Shown: piece by piece, positions 37,238-47,690 of the stretch
How positions within the stretch are numbered: the first letter of the stretch is position 1
Layout: every line of letters starts with the position of its first letter
NCBI GenBank assembly: GCA_016717705.1
Contig: JADKFD010000004.1
Location: 65,001-129,000, forward strand
Reading direction: 5' to 3'
Source of the DNA: Rhodanobacteraceae bacterium
GTDB taxonomy: Bacteria; Pseudomonadota; Gammaproteobacteria; Xanthomonadales; SZUA-5
DNA length: 64,000 bases
The notes under the pieces: model-generated
Told to the model about the DNA's origin: nothing
The model's input: the letters and a program-made list of their open reading frames with translations, nothing else
Databases searched by the model: none
Translations under genes and position numbers: made by a program

Positions 37238-37447
37238 ATGAACAATCGTCTGCGTATCCTGCGCGCGCAACGCAACTGGTCGCAGGCCGATCTGGCCGAC
37301 GCGCTGGGCGTGTCGCGCCAGACCATCAACGCCATCGAGACCGGCAAGTACGACCCGAGCTTGCCGCTCGCATTCAAGATCGCGCATGTCTTTGCGACGG
37401 CGATCGAAACCATTTTCACACCCGACGAGGAGTCGACTGCGCCATGA
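37238..37447 (+). CDS. XRE-family transcriptional regulator (Cro/CI type)
   Basis: A 69-residue protein that is little more than one HTH: RILRAQRNWSQADLADALGV, then SRQTINAIETGKYDPSLPLA and a short helix IETIFTPDEE. Such minimal regulators (YozG/ImmA-less type) often control themselves and a linked membrane protein. Its stop overlaps the start of the hydrolase gene (ATGA). The three 16-bp elements upstream of 36820 are its candidate operators. Confidence 0.92.
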   Translation: MNNRLRILRAQRNWSQADLADALGVSRQTINAIETGKYDPSLPLAFKIAHVFATAIETIFTPDEESTAP

Positions 37448-38917
37448 GACGCCTGATCCTGCCGCTCCTGATCGCTGTCGCCGCCGGAGCGCCCGCTCCG
37501 CAGGCGCTGGCGCGCCAGGTCGGCGAACTTAGCTTCGAGAAATGCGAACTGCCGGTGGTCGGCACACGACCGAGCAATCCGTTGAACGCCGAGTGCACCA
37601 CGCTCGAAGTGCCGGAAAACTGGGACGACGCCGCTTCGCGCAAGATCAAGTTGGCCATTGCGCTGGTGCCCTCGCGCTCGCCCAAGCCCAAACCGGACCC
37701 GGTGTTCATCCTCGCCGGCGGTCCGGGCCAGTCGGCGCGCGAGTCCTGGCGCATGCTGGCCGGGACTTTCAAGGCGGTGCTCGCCGATCGCCACGTGGTG
37801 CTGCTCGATCAGCGTGGCACCGGCGCGTCCAACCGCTTTGATTGTCCGACGCCGGAGAACATCGATCTGCTCGCCACCGATGTCGACCCGCAGCAGGCCG
37901 CCGAACTGGCGCGAGCCTGCGTGGCGGCGGTCAAGGACACGCACGATGTGCGCTACTACGGCACCGAGGACGCCGCCCGCGATCTCGACCGCGCGCGCCA
38001 GGCACTGGGTGCGGAACAGCTCAACCTGGTTGGCATCTCCTACGGCACGCGCATGGGCCAGATCTACACCAAGCGCTACCCGCAGCGGGTGCGCAGCCTG
38101 TTGCTGGACAGCGTGATTCCCAATGAACTGATTCTCGGCACCGAGCACGCGGTCAATCTCGAGGACACGCTCAAGGCGCAGTTGGGTCGCTGCCGCGAGG
38201 ATGCGCAATGCGGCAAGGCCTTCGGCGATCCCTATGCCAGCCTGCGCGAACTTGCAGCGCAGCTGCGCGCCAGTCCACGCATGGCGCCCGGTCGCAATCC
38301 GCGCAGCGGCGAGGCCGAGGAACAGGCACTGACCAGCGGCTCCCTGGTCGCGATCGCCCGGATGTTCATGTATTCGAGCGAGACGGCCGGCCTGTTGCCG
38401 TTGACACTGGCCGAGGCCAAAGCAGGTCGCTTCGAGCCGATGCTGGCGCAGGCGGCGATGATGTCCGAGGACATGGGCGCGCAGATCGCCACCGGCGTCA
38501 ACTGGTCGGTGGTGTGCGCCGAGGACGCCGCGCAGTTCGCGCCCAGGCCGCAGGACGACGGCTTGCTGATGGGCCAGGACTTCATCGTCATGACCATCAA
38601 CTGGTGCAGGGAATGGCCCAAGCGCGAGGTGCCTGCGGACTTCCACGCGCCGATGTCCGGGGCCACGCCAACGCTGATCCTGTCTGGTGAATTCGATCCG
38701 GTCACGCCGCCGCGCTACGGCGAGCAGGTGGTGAAGAACCTGCCCAATGGTCGCCATCTGATCGTGCCCGGCCAGGGCCACAGCGTGATGAGCCGCGGCT
38801 GCGGGCCGAAGCTGGTGGACGCCTTCATCGACAGCGCCGACGCCAGATCGCTGGAAGCCGACTGCCTCAAGGAGCAGACGCCGGCGCCGTTCTTTTTGAA
38901 TTTCTCGGGAGTGCGCC

Positions 38918-38921
<4 letters not shown>
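37444..38921 (+). CDS. Secreted alpha/beta hydrolase (tripeptidyl-aminopeptidase-like), stop codon out of frame
   Basis: A peptidase S33-type hydrolase of about 490 residues with signal peptide (1-24). Catalytic elements are GGPGQS (oxyanion), GISYGTRMGQIY with the nucleophile Ser, the Asp in LSGEFDPVTPP and the His in PGQGHSVMSRG. Two Cys pairs fit export. The written frame has no stop here and runs on to 39516 through the next gene in another frame. One extra T in the run at 38893-38897 would give a stop at 38919-38921 overlapping the natA start; one T fewer would stop at 38897-38899. The end is therefore provisional. Confidence 0.8.
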
Positions 38922-39648
<727 letters not shown>

Positions 39649-39652
<4 letters not shown>

Positions 39653-40837
39653 GCCCGTGGAAGGTGGTCTTTCTCAAGGAAGTGCGCGAAAACATGCGCG
39701 ACAAGCGCACCATGTTCAGCACCTTCGTGCTCGGCACCTTGATGGGTCCGGTGCTGTTCGCCGGACTGATCGCGCTGATGATCTCGATCATGCTGGAGCG
39801 CGGTGAAAAGCCGTTGGAGCTGCCGGTAGTCGGCGCCGAACATGCGCCCAATCTGGTCGCCTGGCTGAAAAACCATGGCGTCGAGATTGAAGACGCGCCG
39901 GCCGATCCGGAAGCCGTGATCCGCAAGCGCGACAAGGACGTCATCCTGCGCATCCCCGCCGGAATTTGCGCAGCGTGGCGCGAAGGACGCGCGGCGACCG
40001 TGGAGCTGATCGTCGACCGCTCGCAGCAGAAGGCCGAGCAGACGGTCGGCCGCGCCGAGCGGCTGCTGGCCGAATACAGCGGGCAGACGGCGTCCTTGCG
40101 CCTGGTCATGCGCGGCATCAGCCCGGAGGTGGTGCAGCCGGTGCTGATCGCCGATGTCGATCAATCGACACCGCAGAGCCGCGGCGGCATGTTGCTGTCG
40201 ATGTTGCCGTACTTGCTGATCCTCACCGTGTTCGCCGGCGGCAACTATCTCGCCACCGACGCCACCGCCGGTGAGCGCGAACGCCAGTCGCTGGAACCGC
40301 TGCTGATCAACCCGGTCAGTCGCGGCCAGATCATGGGCGGCAAGCTGATCGCCACCTTTGCTTTCGCCGTGGTCTCGCTGGCGATCTCGCTGGTGGCCTT
40401 CTCGTTGACGGCGAAGCTGGTGCCGGTCGAGAAGATCGGCATGGTGGTCAAGATGGGCCCCAGCGAATGCGCGCTGCTGTTCCTGGTGGTGGCGCCGCTC
40501 GGCCTGATCGGCGCCGGCCTTTTGACCAGCGTGTCGGCCTTCGCCAAGGGTTTCCGCGAGGCGCAGACCTACAACACGCTGCTGATCATCCTGCCGGCGA
40601 TCCCGTCGATGCTGATGGCGCTGAACCCGGTCAAGCCGGCCGACTGGATGTACACGGTGCCCTTGCTCAGCCACCAGCTGCTGATCGAGCAGACCGTGCG
40701 TGGCGAGTCGCTGGTGGCCTGGCAGGTGGCCGCATCGATCAGCGCCACGCTGGCCATCGGCGTGGTCATCGCGCTGATCGCGGCGCGCCTGTATCACCGC
40801 GAGCATCTGGCGATTTCAGCGCAGGAGGGCGGCTTAG
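39649..40837 (+). CDS. natB: ABC transporter permease, NatB-like, stop codon out of frame
   Basis: A permease of about 395 residues: one N-terminal membrane segment (about 22-46), a large extracytoplasmic domain (about 47-180) and five C-terminal segments (about 183-385), the ABC-2/NatB layout. The family ends at ARLYHREHLAISA, but the written frame continues antisense through rsgA to 42288. Removing one G from the run at 40827-40829 gives a stop at 40835-40837 (ISAQEAA). That point is taken as the provisional end. Confidence 0.85.
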
Positions 40838-40857
40838 GGGGCACGCGGCTGGGCCGC

Positions 40858-40922
40858 GCGAAGCGAAACGTGAAACGGCAATTTGGCAGGCGTAGTGAAG
40901 CCTCGTTTCACGCCCGCTGCCC
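40858..40922. repeat. Inverted repeat between natB and rsgA
   Basis: The segments gcgaaacgtgaaac and cctcgtttcacgcc form an imperfect stem between two convergent genes. It may act as a bidirectional terminator or be an eroded copy of the family I element at 50.93 kb, which shares the gtgaaacgtgaaa core. Confidence 0.45.
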
Positions 40923-40926
40923 TCGG

Positions 40927-42003
40927 CTACCTTTCCTTCTTCTTCAACACATCGCGCAAGGCACGAGCCATCGCCGCGTCGTGCAGCTTGCGCTCGCGGC
41001 GGGCGACCGCACCTTCGCCGGCGCGGGCGATCTCACCGCTGAGCTTGCTCCAGCTGGCCAGGCGCGCGGGTTCCAGCTGTCCTGTTTCGACCGCTTCGCG
41101 CACTTTGCAGCCGGGTTCCTTTTCATGGCCGCAGTCGCGAAAACGGCAACTGGCCGCGAGCGCGTCGATGTCGTCGAAGCCGGCTTCCTTGAGGTCTTCG
41201 TCGCCGGTCAGCTTGATTTCGCGCAGTCCGGGCGTATCGATCAGGCAGGCGCCGCCCGGCAGCGACTTCAGCGCACGCGACACCGTGGTGTGGCGACCGC
41301 GGCCGTCGTTCTCGCGCACCGTGCCGGTGGCCTGGATTTCGCTGCCGAGCAGGGTGTTGGTCAGGGTCGATTTGCCGGCGCCGGAGGAGCCGATCAGCAC
41401 CGCGGTCTGGCCGGGCAACAGGGACGCCATCAACTCAGCGCAACTCTCCGCGGACTTGGCGTTGATCGCGTAAAGCGCCGTGGTGGGCGCGATGGCCGCC
41501 ACGTCGGCGCGCAGCGTTTCGAAGTCCTCGGTGCGATCGGCCTTGGTCAGGATCAGGCTGGGGCGCGCGCCCGAGTTGCTGACCAGCGTCAGATAACGTT
41601 CGATACGGCGCAGATTGAAGTCGCGGTCCATGCCGGTGACGATCAGCACGTGATCGATGTTGGTGGCGATCGCCTGGCGCGCCTGAGTCTCGCCAGCGGC
41701 GCCGCGCTCCAATGTCGAAAAGCGCGGCAGCAATTCCTCGATCATCCACTCGCCGCCATGGCGCAGCGCAGCGATGCACCAGTCGCCTACGCACGGCCGC
41801 TGGCTCGCCTGTTCCACCCGATGACGCAGGCGCGGCAGCGATTTGGCCGGCCAGATGTCGACGCCGTCATGGATCACGTAGCCGGAGCGATGCTGCTCGA
41901 TGATGCGCGCGACGATGCTGTCGACGGGAATGGAAAGGTCGGGCCAGTGCTCGGCGGAAAAGCCGATGTGCGAGAGCCGTTCGATGTCGGGGGTATTTGC
42001 CAT
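40927..42003 (-). CDS. rsgA: Ribosome small-subunit-dependent GTPase RsgA
   Basis: A 358-residue circularly permuted GTPase for 30S maturation. An N-terminal OB fold is followed by G4 TKAD, then G1 GSSGAGKST, the G2 Thr in GRHTTVSR and G3 DTPGLRE; a C-terminal zinc-binding segment has CRFRDCGHEKEPGC. This is the RsgA motif order, with G4 before G1. The gene is complete. Confidence 0.96.
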   Translation of the reverse strand: MANTPDIERLSHIGFSAEHWPDLSIPVDSIVARIIEQHRSGYVIHDGVDIWPAKSLPRLRHRVEQASQRPCVGDWCIAALRHGGEWMIEELLPRFSTLERGAAGETQARQAIATNIDHVLIVTGMDRDFNLRRIERYLTLVSNSGARPSLILTKADRTEDFETLRADVAAIAPTTALYAINAKSAESCAELMASLLPGQTAVLIGSSGAGKSTLTNTLLGSEIQATGTVRENDGRGRHTTVSRALKSLPGGACLIDTPGLREIKLTGDEDLKEAGFDDIDALAASCRFRDCGHEKEPGCKVREAVETGQLEPARLASWSKLSGEIARAGEGAVARRERKLHDAAMARALRDVLKKKER

Positions 42004-42385
42004 GAGTGGCGGAGTCTAGCTCACCAATCTCCACCGGCAGTCGTGCGATCCTTGCCGCCCGAACAACTGGGGAGACTGAGAGCGCACTCATGCGTCCGGC
42101 ACTCGACCACCCATCACCCGCATGGCGGCGCGGCCGGGCGGCGGCCGCGCCCACTCTATACGCCTGCCCTTTGCGGGGCGGGTGGCGCCCGGCGGCCCTG
42201 GCCCGGGGCGCCCAGACGGAATGCACGGGCGCCTGGGGCGGGGCGGCGGCTTGCCAGCCGGCAGACAAGGAGAGCACGCGAGCGCTAGCCGCTCTTGGCG
42301 CCGCGGCCTACGTGACATCGTCACGCGGCCATGCGCGGCCAACGTGACCTATACGAATCCGAAACGGTGTTGCAATCTCGCTGCC
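42004..42385. other. GC-rich intergenic region with a family D repeat
   Basis: This 382-bp gap separates rsgA and the ferredoxin-NADP reductase gene. Most of 42100-42300 is extremely GC-rich with several short inverted repeats (for example ggcgcccggcggccctgg). A family D palindrome copy, divergent from the others, lies at 42303-42352 (cctacgtgacatcgtcacgc, ccaacgtgacctat). No coding frame here shows family similarity. Confidence 0.55.
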
Positions 42386-43432
42386 TCAAATCGCCGACAG
42401 TTCCACCGACGGCGACACGCCCAGGCGCTGGTGCATGATCGGGCTGGTGGTGGTGTATTGCAGATGCACCTTGGCGCCCGGGTTCATGCGCGCCTTGATC
42501 GCGAATGCGGCCAGCGCGGCTTCGTGGAAGCCGCACAGGATCAGCTTTTTCTTGCCCGGATAGACGTTGATGTCGCCCACCGCGTAGATGCCCGGCACAT
42601 TGGTCTCGAAGCGCTCGGTGTCGACCTGGATCTGGTTCTTGTCGATGCCCAGACCCCAGTTGGCGATCGGGCCGAGCTTGGGCGACAGGCCATAGAAGGC
42701 CAGCAAATGATCGAACTCGACCACTCGGGTGACCGTATCGGCGCCGATCACGGTGATCGCCTTGAGCTGCTCGCCGTCCGTTTTGATGCCGGTGACGTTG
42801 CCGATCAGCAGCTGCATCTGGTGCTCGTCGCACATCGCGCGCATCTTGGCGACCGTCGCCGGCGCCGCGCGGAATTCGTTGGAGCGATGGATCAGCACGA
42901 TGCTGTGCGCGATCGGCTGCAGCGCCACCGCCCAGTCCAGCGCCGAATCGCCGCCACCGAGGATCACCAGGTCCTTGCCGCGGAACTGCTCCGGGTTCTT
43001 GACCGAATAGTGGATCTGCTTGCCTTCGAAGGCCTCCGATCCGGCGACCGGGACCTTGCGCGGCTGGAAGGCGCCGAGGCCCGCGGCCACGATCACCGCC
43101 TTGGCGTTGAATTCGGTGCCCTTGCTGGTGACGACCTGGAAATGGCCCTCATCGAGCTTGGTGACCGCAGCGACTTCCTGGTCCAGATGGAACTCCGGAT
43201 GAAACGGCGCGATCTGCTGCATCAGGTTGTCGGTGAGCTCCTTGCCGGTGCACATCGGAATTGCCGGAATGTCGTAGATCGGCTTGTCCGGATACAGCTC
43301 GATGCACTGGCCGCCGGCCACCGGCAAGGCGTCGACGACATGCGCCTTGATGCCGAGCAGGCCAAGTTCGAACACCTGGAACAGGCCGACCGGGCCGGCT
43401 CCGACGATTACGACATCCGTTTCGATGGTCAT
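42386..43432 (-). CDS. Type-2 ferredoxin--NADP(+) reductase (thioredoxin-reductase-like)
   Basis: A 348-residue FAD/NAD(P) oxidoreductase. It has FAD motif VIVGAGPVGLF (about 8-18), NADPH motif VILGGGDSALDWA and FAD motif GIYAVGDI. No CxxC redox pair is present, so it is a TrxR-like ferredoxin/flavodoxin-NADP reductase and not a thioredoxin reductase. The segment VAGGQCIELYPDKPIYDIP is diagnostic. The start MTIETDVVIVG at 43432 is chosen over an upstream ATG. Confidence 0.92.
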   Translation of the reverse strand: MTIETDVVIVGAGPVGLFQVFELGLLGIKAHVVDALPVAGGQCIELYPDKPIYDIPAIPMCTGKELTDNLMQQIAPFHPEFHLDQEVAAVTKLDEGHFQVVTSKGTEFNAKAVIVAAGLGAFQPRKVPVAGSEAFEGKQIHYSVKNPEQFRGKDLVILGGGDSALDWAVALQPIAHSIVLIHRSNEFRAAPATVAKMRAMCDEHQMQLLIGNVTGIKTDGEQLKAITVIGADTVTRVVEFDHLLAFYGLSPKLGPIANWGLGIDKNQIQVDTERFETNVPGIYAVGDINVYPGKKKLILCGFHEAALAAFAIKARMNPGAKVHLQYTTTSPIMHQRLGVSPSVELSAI

Positions 43433-43662
43433 GGATACAGTCCTGGAGAAACAAGAAGGCGGGGACACAGCGGTCCGAGCAATCCGCAAGATTAGCTTGC
43501 GCAGATCGAACCGGCAGTGAAGACCGGTAATTCTCGCGCACTTGAGCCTAGGCGTTACTCAACGATGGTCGCAGATGCGCCTTGCGCAGCCGCAGCCCGC
43601 ACAGGTAGCGTGCGCGCCCACGGTTCGACTCGGGCCACAGCACAACCGCAAGGACATCGAGC

Positions 43663-44736
43663 ATGCAAGGTGCGTGGCAGCTATCAGGCGCGGCCCTGAT
43701 CGACGCCAGCCAGCTGATCGGCAACGCCGGCGATGGCGTGCCCTTCGATCGCGCCGATGCGCCGAACCTGGCGCGCGATCTCTACGCGCTGTGCGACAAG
43801 CTGCGCTGCGGGCGTCCCGGCCAGATCGTCTATGGCGCCGATCTTGCGATCCGGTTGCACAGCGAAAAGAGCGGCTTGCTGCGTGCGCGCCGCACCACGC
43901 TGGTCATCGGCTGGCCGATGCTGCAGGTGCTGGACGCCGACGAATTGCGCGTGGCGATCGCGCTGGCCATGTCGGGCGCCGTGGTTGCGCCAGGCGCTCT
44001 GCCTGCGGTGGACCTGGATACGCGCCTGCTCGATCTGCTCGGTGGGCCTCTGCTGCGCCGAACCCTGACGCGCCTGGTCGCTGCACAGGGCGTCGGCGCG
44101 CAGCATTGGTGGGCCGACTGGAATCTGCGCGCGCGGCGCGAGCCGCTGCCACCCGCCGGCGCTTTCGACGAGTTGCGTCGCAACATGGTCAGCCGCGGAC
44201 GTGGCGACTGGCAGGCGGCCCTGGAGCTGGGACTGCGCGACGCCGAAGTGGCGGGCCGATTGCAGGCGCTCGGCGGCGCCGAGCTCAGCGGCGGCAGCCA
44301 CCGCAGTGCCGCCTCGGCGCTGTTGTGGGAAGGCCTGGTCGGCCGGCTGTGGACCGCGCTGGAAGGCCCATTCGAAGCATTGCTCACGGCGCCGTGGCAG
44401 CACTGCCACCAAGCCTGGGCGGGGGCGCGGGAACGCGCGCGCGAACTCAGCGAATTGCGTCGCCAGGGCAGTATCGAGCTCTTGCACCTGATCGAACTGG
44501 GCGAGTGCGTCGAGGCCCTGGCCGGCGGACGTGCCGCCTATCCGCTGTACCGCGAGGCCTATGCCCGCGAGCGCAGTCCGATCGTCGCACTGGCGCTGGC
44601 GCGGTCGATGCTGGTGATCGATCCGCCGCGCGCGCGTGCGGCGCTGGCGCACATCGCGCAGAGCCGGCATGCTGTCGCCGCCGACGCACAAAGCTTGTTG
44701 CGGGCACAGCCTGCGACCGCCGCGCAGCCGGCTTGA
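43663..44736 (+). CDS. M48-peptidase-like protein lacking the HExxH zinc motif
   Basis: A 357-residue protein that aligns by eye with cytoplasmic M48-type proteins whose N-terminal peptidase block is followed by a long helical C-terminus. The stretch GLLRARRTTLVIGWPMLQVL, DADELRVAIALAMSGA (about 71-106) corresponds to the family's 'GLPLLQALSPEQFRAVLAHELGH' region, with HELGH replaced by LAMSG. The C-terminus (about 240-345) has TPR-like helices with AYPLYREAYARERSP. It overlaps the thioesterase gene (TGATG). A non-catalytic scaffold is inferred. Confidence 0.65.
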   Translation: MQGAWQLSGAALIDASQLIGNAGDGVPFDRADAPNLARDLYALCDKLRCGRPGQIVYGADLAIRLHSEKSGLLRARRTTLVIGWPMLQVLDADELRVAIALAMSGAVVAPGALPAVDLDTRLLDLLGGPLLRRTLTRLVAAQGVGAQHWWADWNLRARREPLPPAGAFDELRRNMVSRGRGDWQAALELGLRDAEVAGRLQALGGAELSGGSHRSAASALLWEGLVGRLWTALEGPFEALLTAPWQHCHQAWAGARERARELSELRRQGSIELLHLIELGECVEALAGGRAAYPLYREAYARERSPIVALALARSMLVIDPPRARAALAHIAQSRHAVAADAQSLLRAQPATAAQPA

Positions 44737-45242
44737 TGGCCGCCACCCACGACGACGACCCACCGCGCATGAGCTCCAGCAGTGAACAGGCCGCACAGTT
44801 TCTCGAGAACGAGCTGCTGACCACCATCCCATTGACCCGCGCAATGCAACTGCGCGTCACCGCTTACGATGGCGACAGTGTCGAACTGCAAGCGCCGCTG
44901 GCGCCGAACGTCAACGACAAGGGCTGCGCCTTCGGCGGCAGCATGGCGAGCCTGATGACGCTGGCGAGCTGGGGCCTGGCACGCCTGGCGCTGCGCGCCC
45001 ATGGCCTGGCTCCGGACATCTACGTGCAGGATTCGAAGATCGAGTATCTGGCGCCGGTATGGGGTGACCTGAAAGTGCATGCCAGCGCAGCAGAAGGGCA
45101 CTCGATGGCCGATTTCGTGGCGATGTTCCGGGAACGAGGGAAGGCGCGCGTGACGCTTTGTGCCAGCATCGCCGGAGACGATCAGCCCGCGGCACGGCTG
45201 ACTGCCCGTTTCGTGGCCAAGCAGCGAAAGGAGACGAACTGA
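44736..45242 (+). CDS. YiiD_C-type hot-dog thioesterase
   Basis: A 168-residue protein, hot-dog fold: LQAPLAPNVNDKGCAFGGS resembles the YiiD C-terminal thioesterase domain, with the long central helix MASLMTLASWGLARLAL. It starts in overlap with the preceding stop (TGATG); MSSSSEQ at 44769 is a second possible start. It overlaps the following lipoprotein gene in the same way, forming a three-gene unit. The acyl substrate is unknown. Confidence 0.78.
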   Translation: MAATHDDDPPRMSSSSEQAAQFLENELLTTIPLTRAMQLRVTAYDGDSVELQAPLAPNVNDKGCAFGGSMASLMTLASWGLARLALRAHGLAPDIYVQDSKIEYLAPVWGDLKVHASAAEGHSMADFVAMFRERGKARVTLCASIAGDDQPAARLTARFVAKQRKETN

Positions 45243-45652
45243 TGAAATCGATCACCATGCGAGTGCTGTGGATGCTGATCCTGATCGGCACGCTCGGCGC
45301 TTGCGCCAGCATCACGCGCGACGAGAGCTTGCGCGTGAACCTCTACAACTACTCGGCTGCGGTGCGCTGGAATGAAATCACCCAGGCCGCAGGTTTTGTC
45401 GATCCGGAAACGCAGGCCGCCAAACCGTTTACCGCGGAACTGCGCGATCGTTGGGCCAAGGTGCAGGTTTCGCGCTATCTGGAAGGCCCGAGTTCCTATG
45501 ATGCGCAGGGCCGATTCCTGCAGACCGTGCAGATCGAAGTGATCGATCGCGCAACGCAATCGGTGCGCACCGTCGTCGATCACCAGGTCTGGCGCTTCGA
45601 CCCGGCGGGACCGACCTGGTGGCTGCAGAGCGGGTTGCCGGAGCTGGATTAG
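45242..45652 (+). CDS. Small lipoprotein of unknown function
   Basis: A 136-residue protein with lipoprotein signal (ILIGTLGACAS: lipobox LGAC with lipidated Cys about 20). The mature part has YNYSAAVRWNEITQAAGFVD and ends with DPAGPTWWLQSGLPELD, a pattern seen in small proteobacterial outer-membrane-associated proteins of about this length. It overlaps the thioesterase gene by TGATG. The function is unknown. Confidence 0.78.
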   Translation: MKSITMRVLWMLILIGTLGACASITRDESLRVNLYNYSAAVRWNEITQAAGFVDPETQAAKPFTAELRDRWAKVQVSRYLEGPSSYDAQGRFLQTVQIEVIDRATQSVRTVVDHQVWRFDPAGPTWWLQSGLPELD

Positions 45653-45666
45653 GCGCGGTCGCGTTG

Positions 45667-45760
45667 AATCTGGAGTGCGCCGGCTCGCCGGCGCTCTGGA
45701 TGCTCGTGCCTGGTGTGCTGCAAGAGCATCCAGAGCGGTGGCAAGCCACCGCACTCCAAA
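45667..45760. repeat. Palindromic repeat, family C, copy 2
   Basis: Same outer arms as copy 1 at 26518 (aatctggagtgcgc / gcactcca), with the ggtggcaagccacc and cgccggctcgccggcg subpalindromes in swapped order. It therefore sits in the opposite orientation relative to copy 1. It lies between the lipoprotein and VOC genes. Confidence 0.88.
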
Positions 45761-45772
45761 TGGGCTGCGGCG

Positions 45773-46141
45773 TCAGGACATGCAGAACACGTTGAGCTTG
45801 TTGCCGTCGAGATCGCGGAAATAGCCGGCGTAGAAGTTGTCGCCGCGCGGGCCGGCGGGACCCTCGTCCTTGGATCCGAGTTCGATGGCCTTGTTGTAGA
45901 CCATGTCGACCTTTTCCTTGCTGTCCACCACGATGGCGACCATGACGCCATTGCCGACGGTCGCCGGTTGGCCGTCATAAGGCTTGATCACGCTGATGGC
46001 CGGTTGCGTCGGCGATACCGTCCAGGCAATGAATCCTTCGTAGTCCATGAACCGCTTGGCGCCGAGTGTGCCGAGCAGAGCGTCGTAGAAAGCCGCCGCG
46101 CGGGCGATGTCGTTGGTGCCGAGGGTGACGTAGCCGATCAT
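45773..46141 (-). CDS. VOC-family (glyoxalase/dioxygenase-like) protein
   Basis: A 122-residue single-repeat VOC fold protein: MIGYVTLGTNDIARAAAFYD at the start, and the C-terminal DNFYAGYFRDLDGNKLNVF with metal-ligand Asp/Glu region (DLDGN). The start at 46141 gives the usual N-terminus. The substrate cannot be assigned; such proteins range from glyoxalases to antibiotic-binding proteins. Confidence 0.85.
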   Translation of the reverse strand: MIGYVTLGTNDIARAAAFYDALLGTLGAKRFMDYEGFIAWTVSPTQPAISVIKPYDGQPATVGNGVMVAIVVDSKEKVDMVYNKAIELGSKDEGPAGPRGDNFYAGYFRDLDGNKLNVFCMS

Positions 46142-46307
46142 CTGCAAGTTCCTTGAGTTCAGTGCAGGCGCAGTCTGCAACCGCAGCCGAATTGCGGCAA
46201 TGGCCGATCAGGACCTGCTGCGGGCGAAATCCGACAAACATTCGCTGGTGCAATGCACCATCGGGCGCTGCTAGATTCGTGAATCCCCGCATCGGTAACT
46301 CGTCGTC

Positions 46308-47690
46308 ATGGATCTGCACCTCTACAACACGCTGACCCGCCAGCAGGAGCGCTTCGTGCCGGCACAGCCGGATCGGGTCACGATGTACGTGTGCGGACCG
46401 ACGGTCTACAACTACCCGCACATCGGCAACGCGCGCCCGTACACGCTGTTCGGCGTGCTGGCGAAGCTGCTGCGCGACCAGTTCGGGAACTTGAGCTACG
46501 CGCGCAACATCACCGACGTCGACGACAAGATCAACGCAGCCGCCAGCGAACGCGGTGTGCCGATCGACGTGGTCACCGGACAGTTCACCGAGGCTTTTCT
46601 CGACGACATGACCGCGATCGGCAATGTCGGTGACTTCGCGCCGAACATCGAGCCGCGCGCCACCGCGCACATTCCCGGCATCGTGCGCATGTGCGAGCGG
46701 CTGATCGCATCCGGCCACGCCTATGTGGCCGAAGGCCATGTGCTGTTCAGTGTCGACACCTACGAAGGCTACGGCCGCCTGTCACGGCGCACGGTCAAGG
46801 AGATGATCGCCGGTGCGCGCGTCGACGTGGCGCCGTACAAGCGCAATCCGGCCGATTTCGTGCTGTGGAAGCCGTCGACGCCGGATCTGCCGGGCTGGGC
46901 CAGTCCCTGGGGCCGCGGTCGCCCCGGCTGGCACATCGAGTGCTCGGCGATGGCCGAGGAGCACCTGGGCAACACCATCGACATCCACGCCGGCGGCGCC
47001 GATCTCAAGTTTCCGCATCACGAGAACGAGATCGCGCAGAGCGTGTGCGCCCACGGTGGCGCCGAGTTCGCCAATCTGTGGATGCACAACGGCTTCGTCA
47101 CCATCGAAGGCCGCAAGATGTCGAAATCACTCGGCAATGTGCTGCTGATCAAGGAGTTGCGCACATTGGCGCCGCCCGAGGCGCTGCGCTACCTGCTGCT
47201 CAACGCGCATTACCGGCAGCCGCTGGACTGGTCCGAGGCCGGTCTCAAGCAGGCCAAGACCACGCTCGATCGCCTGTACAGCGCGCTGCGCGATCTGGCC
47301 GATGTCGATGCCTCGGCGCAGCCCGCCTCGGCCGACGCGGTCAAGGCGGCGCTGGCCGATGACCTGGGTACGCCGCAGGCGCTGGCGGCCCTGAGCGAAC
47401 TCTCGCGTGATGCGCAGAAGGCGCAGGGCCCGGCGGCGAAGGCCCTGGCCAAGTCGCGCCTGCTTGCCGCTGGCGAGTGGCTGGGTTTGCTGCAACAGGA
47501 TCCGCAGGCCTGGTTCCAGACCGGCGGCGCCAGCGTCGACGTCGCGCGCATCGAGGCGCTGATGGCAGAGCGCCAGGAAGCCCGTCAACGCCGGGATTTC
47601 GCCCGCGCCGACCAGATCCGCAACGAGTTCACCGCGCTCGGCGTGACTATCGAGGACACGCCGCAGGGGGCGCGCTGGAAACTGTTGTAG
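46308..47690 (+). CDS. cysS: Cysteinyl-tRNA synthetase
   Basis: A 460-residue class I synthetase. The zinc ligand Cys is in YVCGPTVYNYPHIGNARPY, where HIGN is the HIGH motif; RKMSKSLGN is the KMSKS motif; a second zinc region has WHIECSAMAEEHLG and HAGGADLKFPHHENEIAQ. The C-terminal helical domain ends in GARWKLL. The stop TAG lies inside a diverged family A repeat arm (ttgTAG...gcgcgcgatg, 47686-47710). Confidence 0.97.
   Translation: MDLHLYNTLTRQQERFVPAQPDRVTMYVCGPTVYNYPHIGNARPYTLFGVLAKLLRDQFGNLSYARNITDVDDKINAAASERGVPIDVVTGQFTEAFLDDMTAIGNVGDFAPNIEPRATAHIPGIVRMCERLIASGHAYVAEGHVLFSVDTYEGYGRLSRRTVKEMIAGARVDVAPYKRNPADFVLWKPSTPDLPGWASPWGRGRPGWHIECSAMAEEHLGNTIDIHAGGADLKFPHHENEIAQSVCAHGGAEFANLWMHNGFVTIEGRKMSKSLGNVLLIKELRTLAPPEALRYLLLNAHYRQPLDWSEAGLKQAKTTLDRLYSALRDLADVDASAQPASADAVKAALADDLGTPQALAALSELSRDAQKAQGPAAKALAKSRLLAAGEWLGLLQQDPQAWFQTGGASVDVARIEALMAERQEARQRRDFARADQIRNEFTALGVTIEDTPQGARWKLL

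Noticed and set aside
40838..42288. Continuation of the NatB frame as a large fusion protein
   Set aside because: The extension is antisense through rsgA and has no family similarity; a one-base indel gives a normal end.
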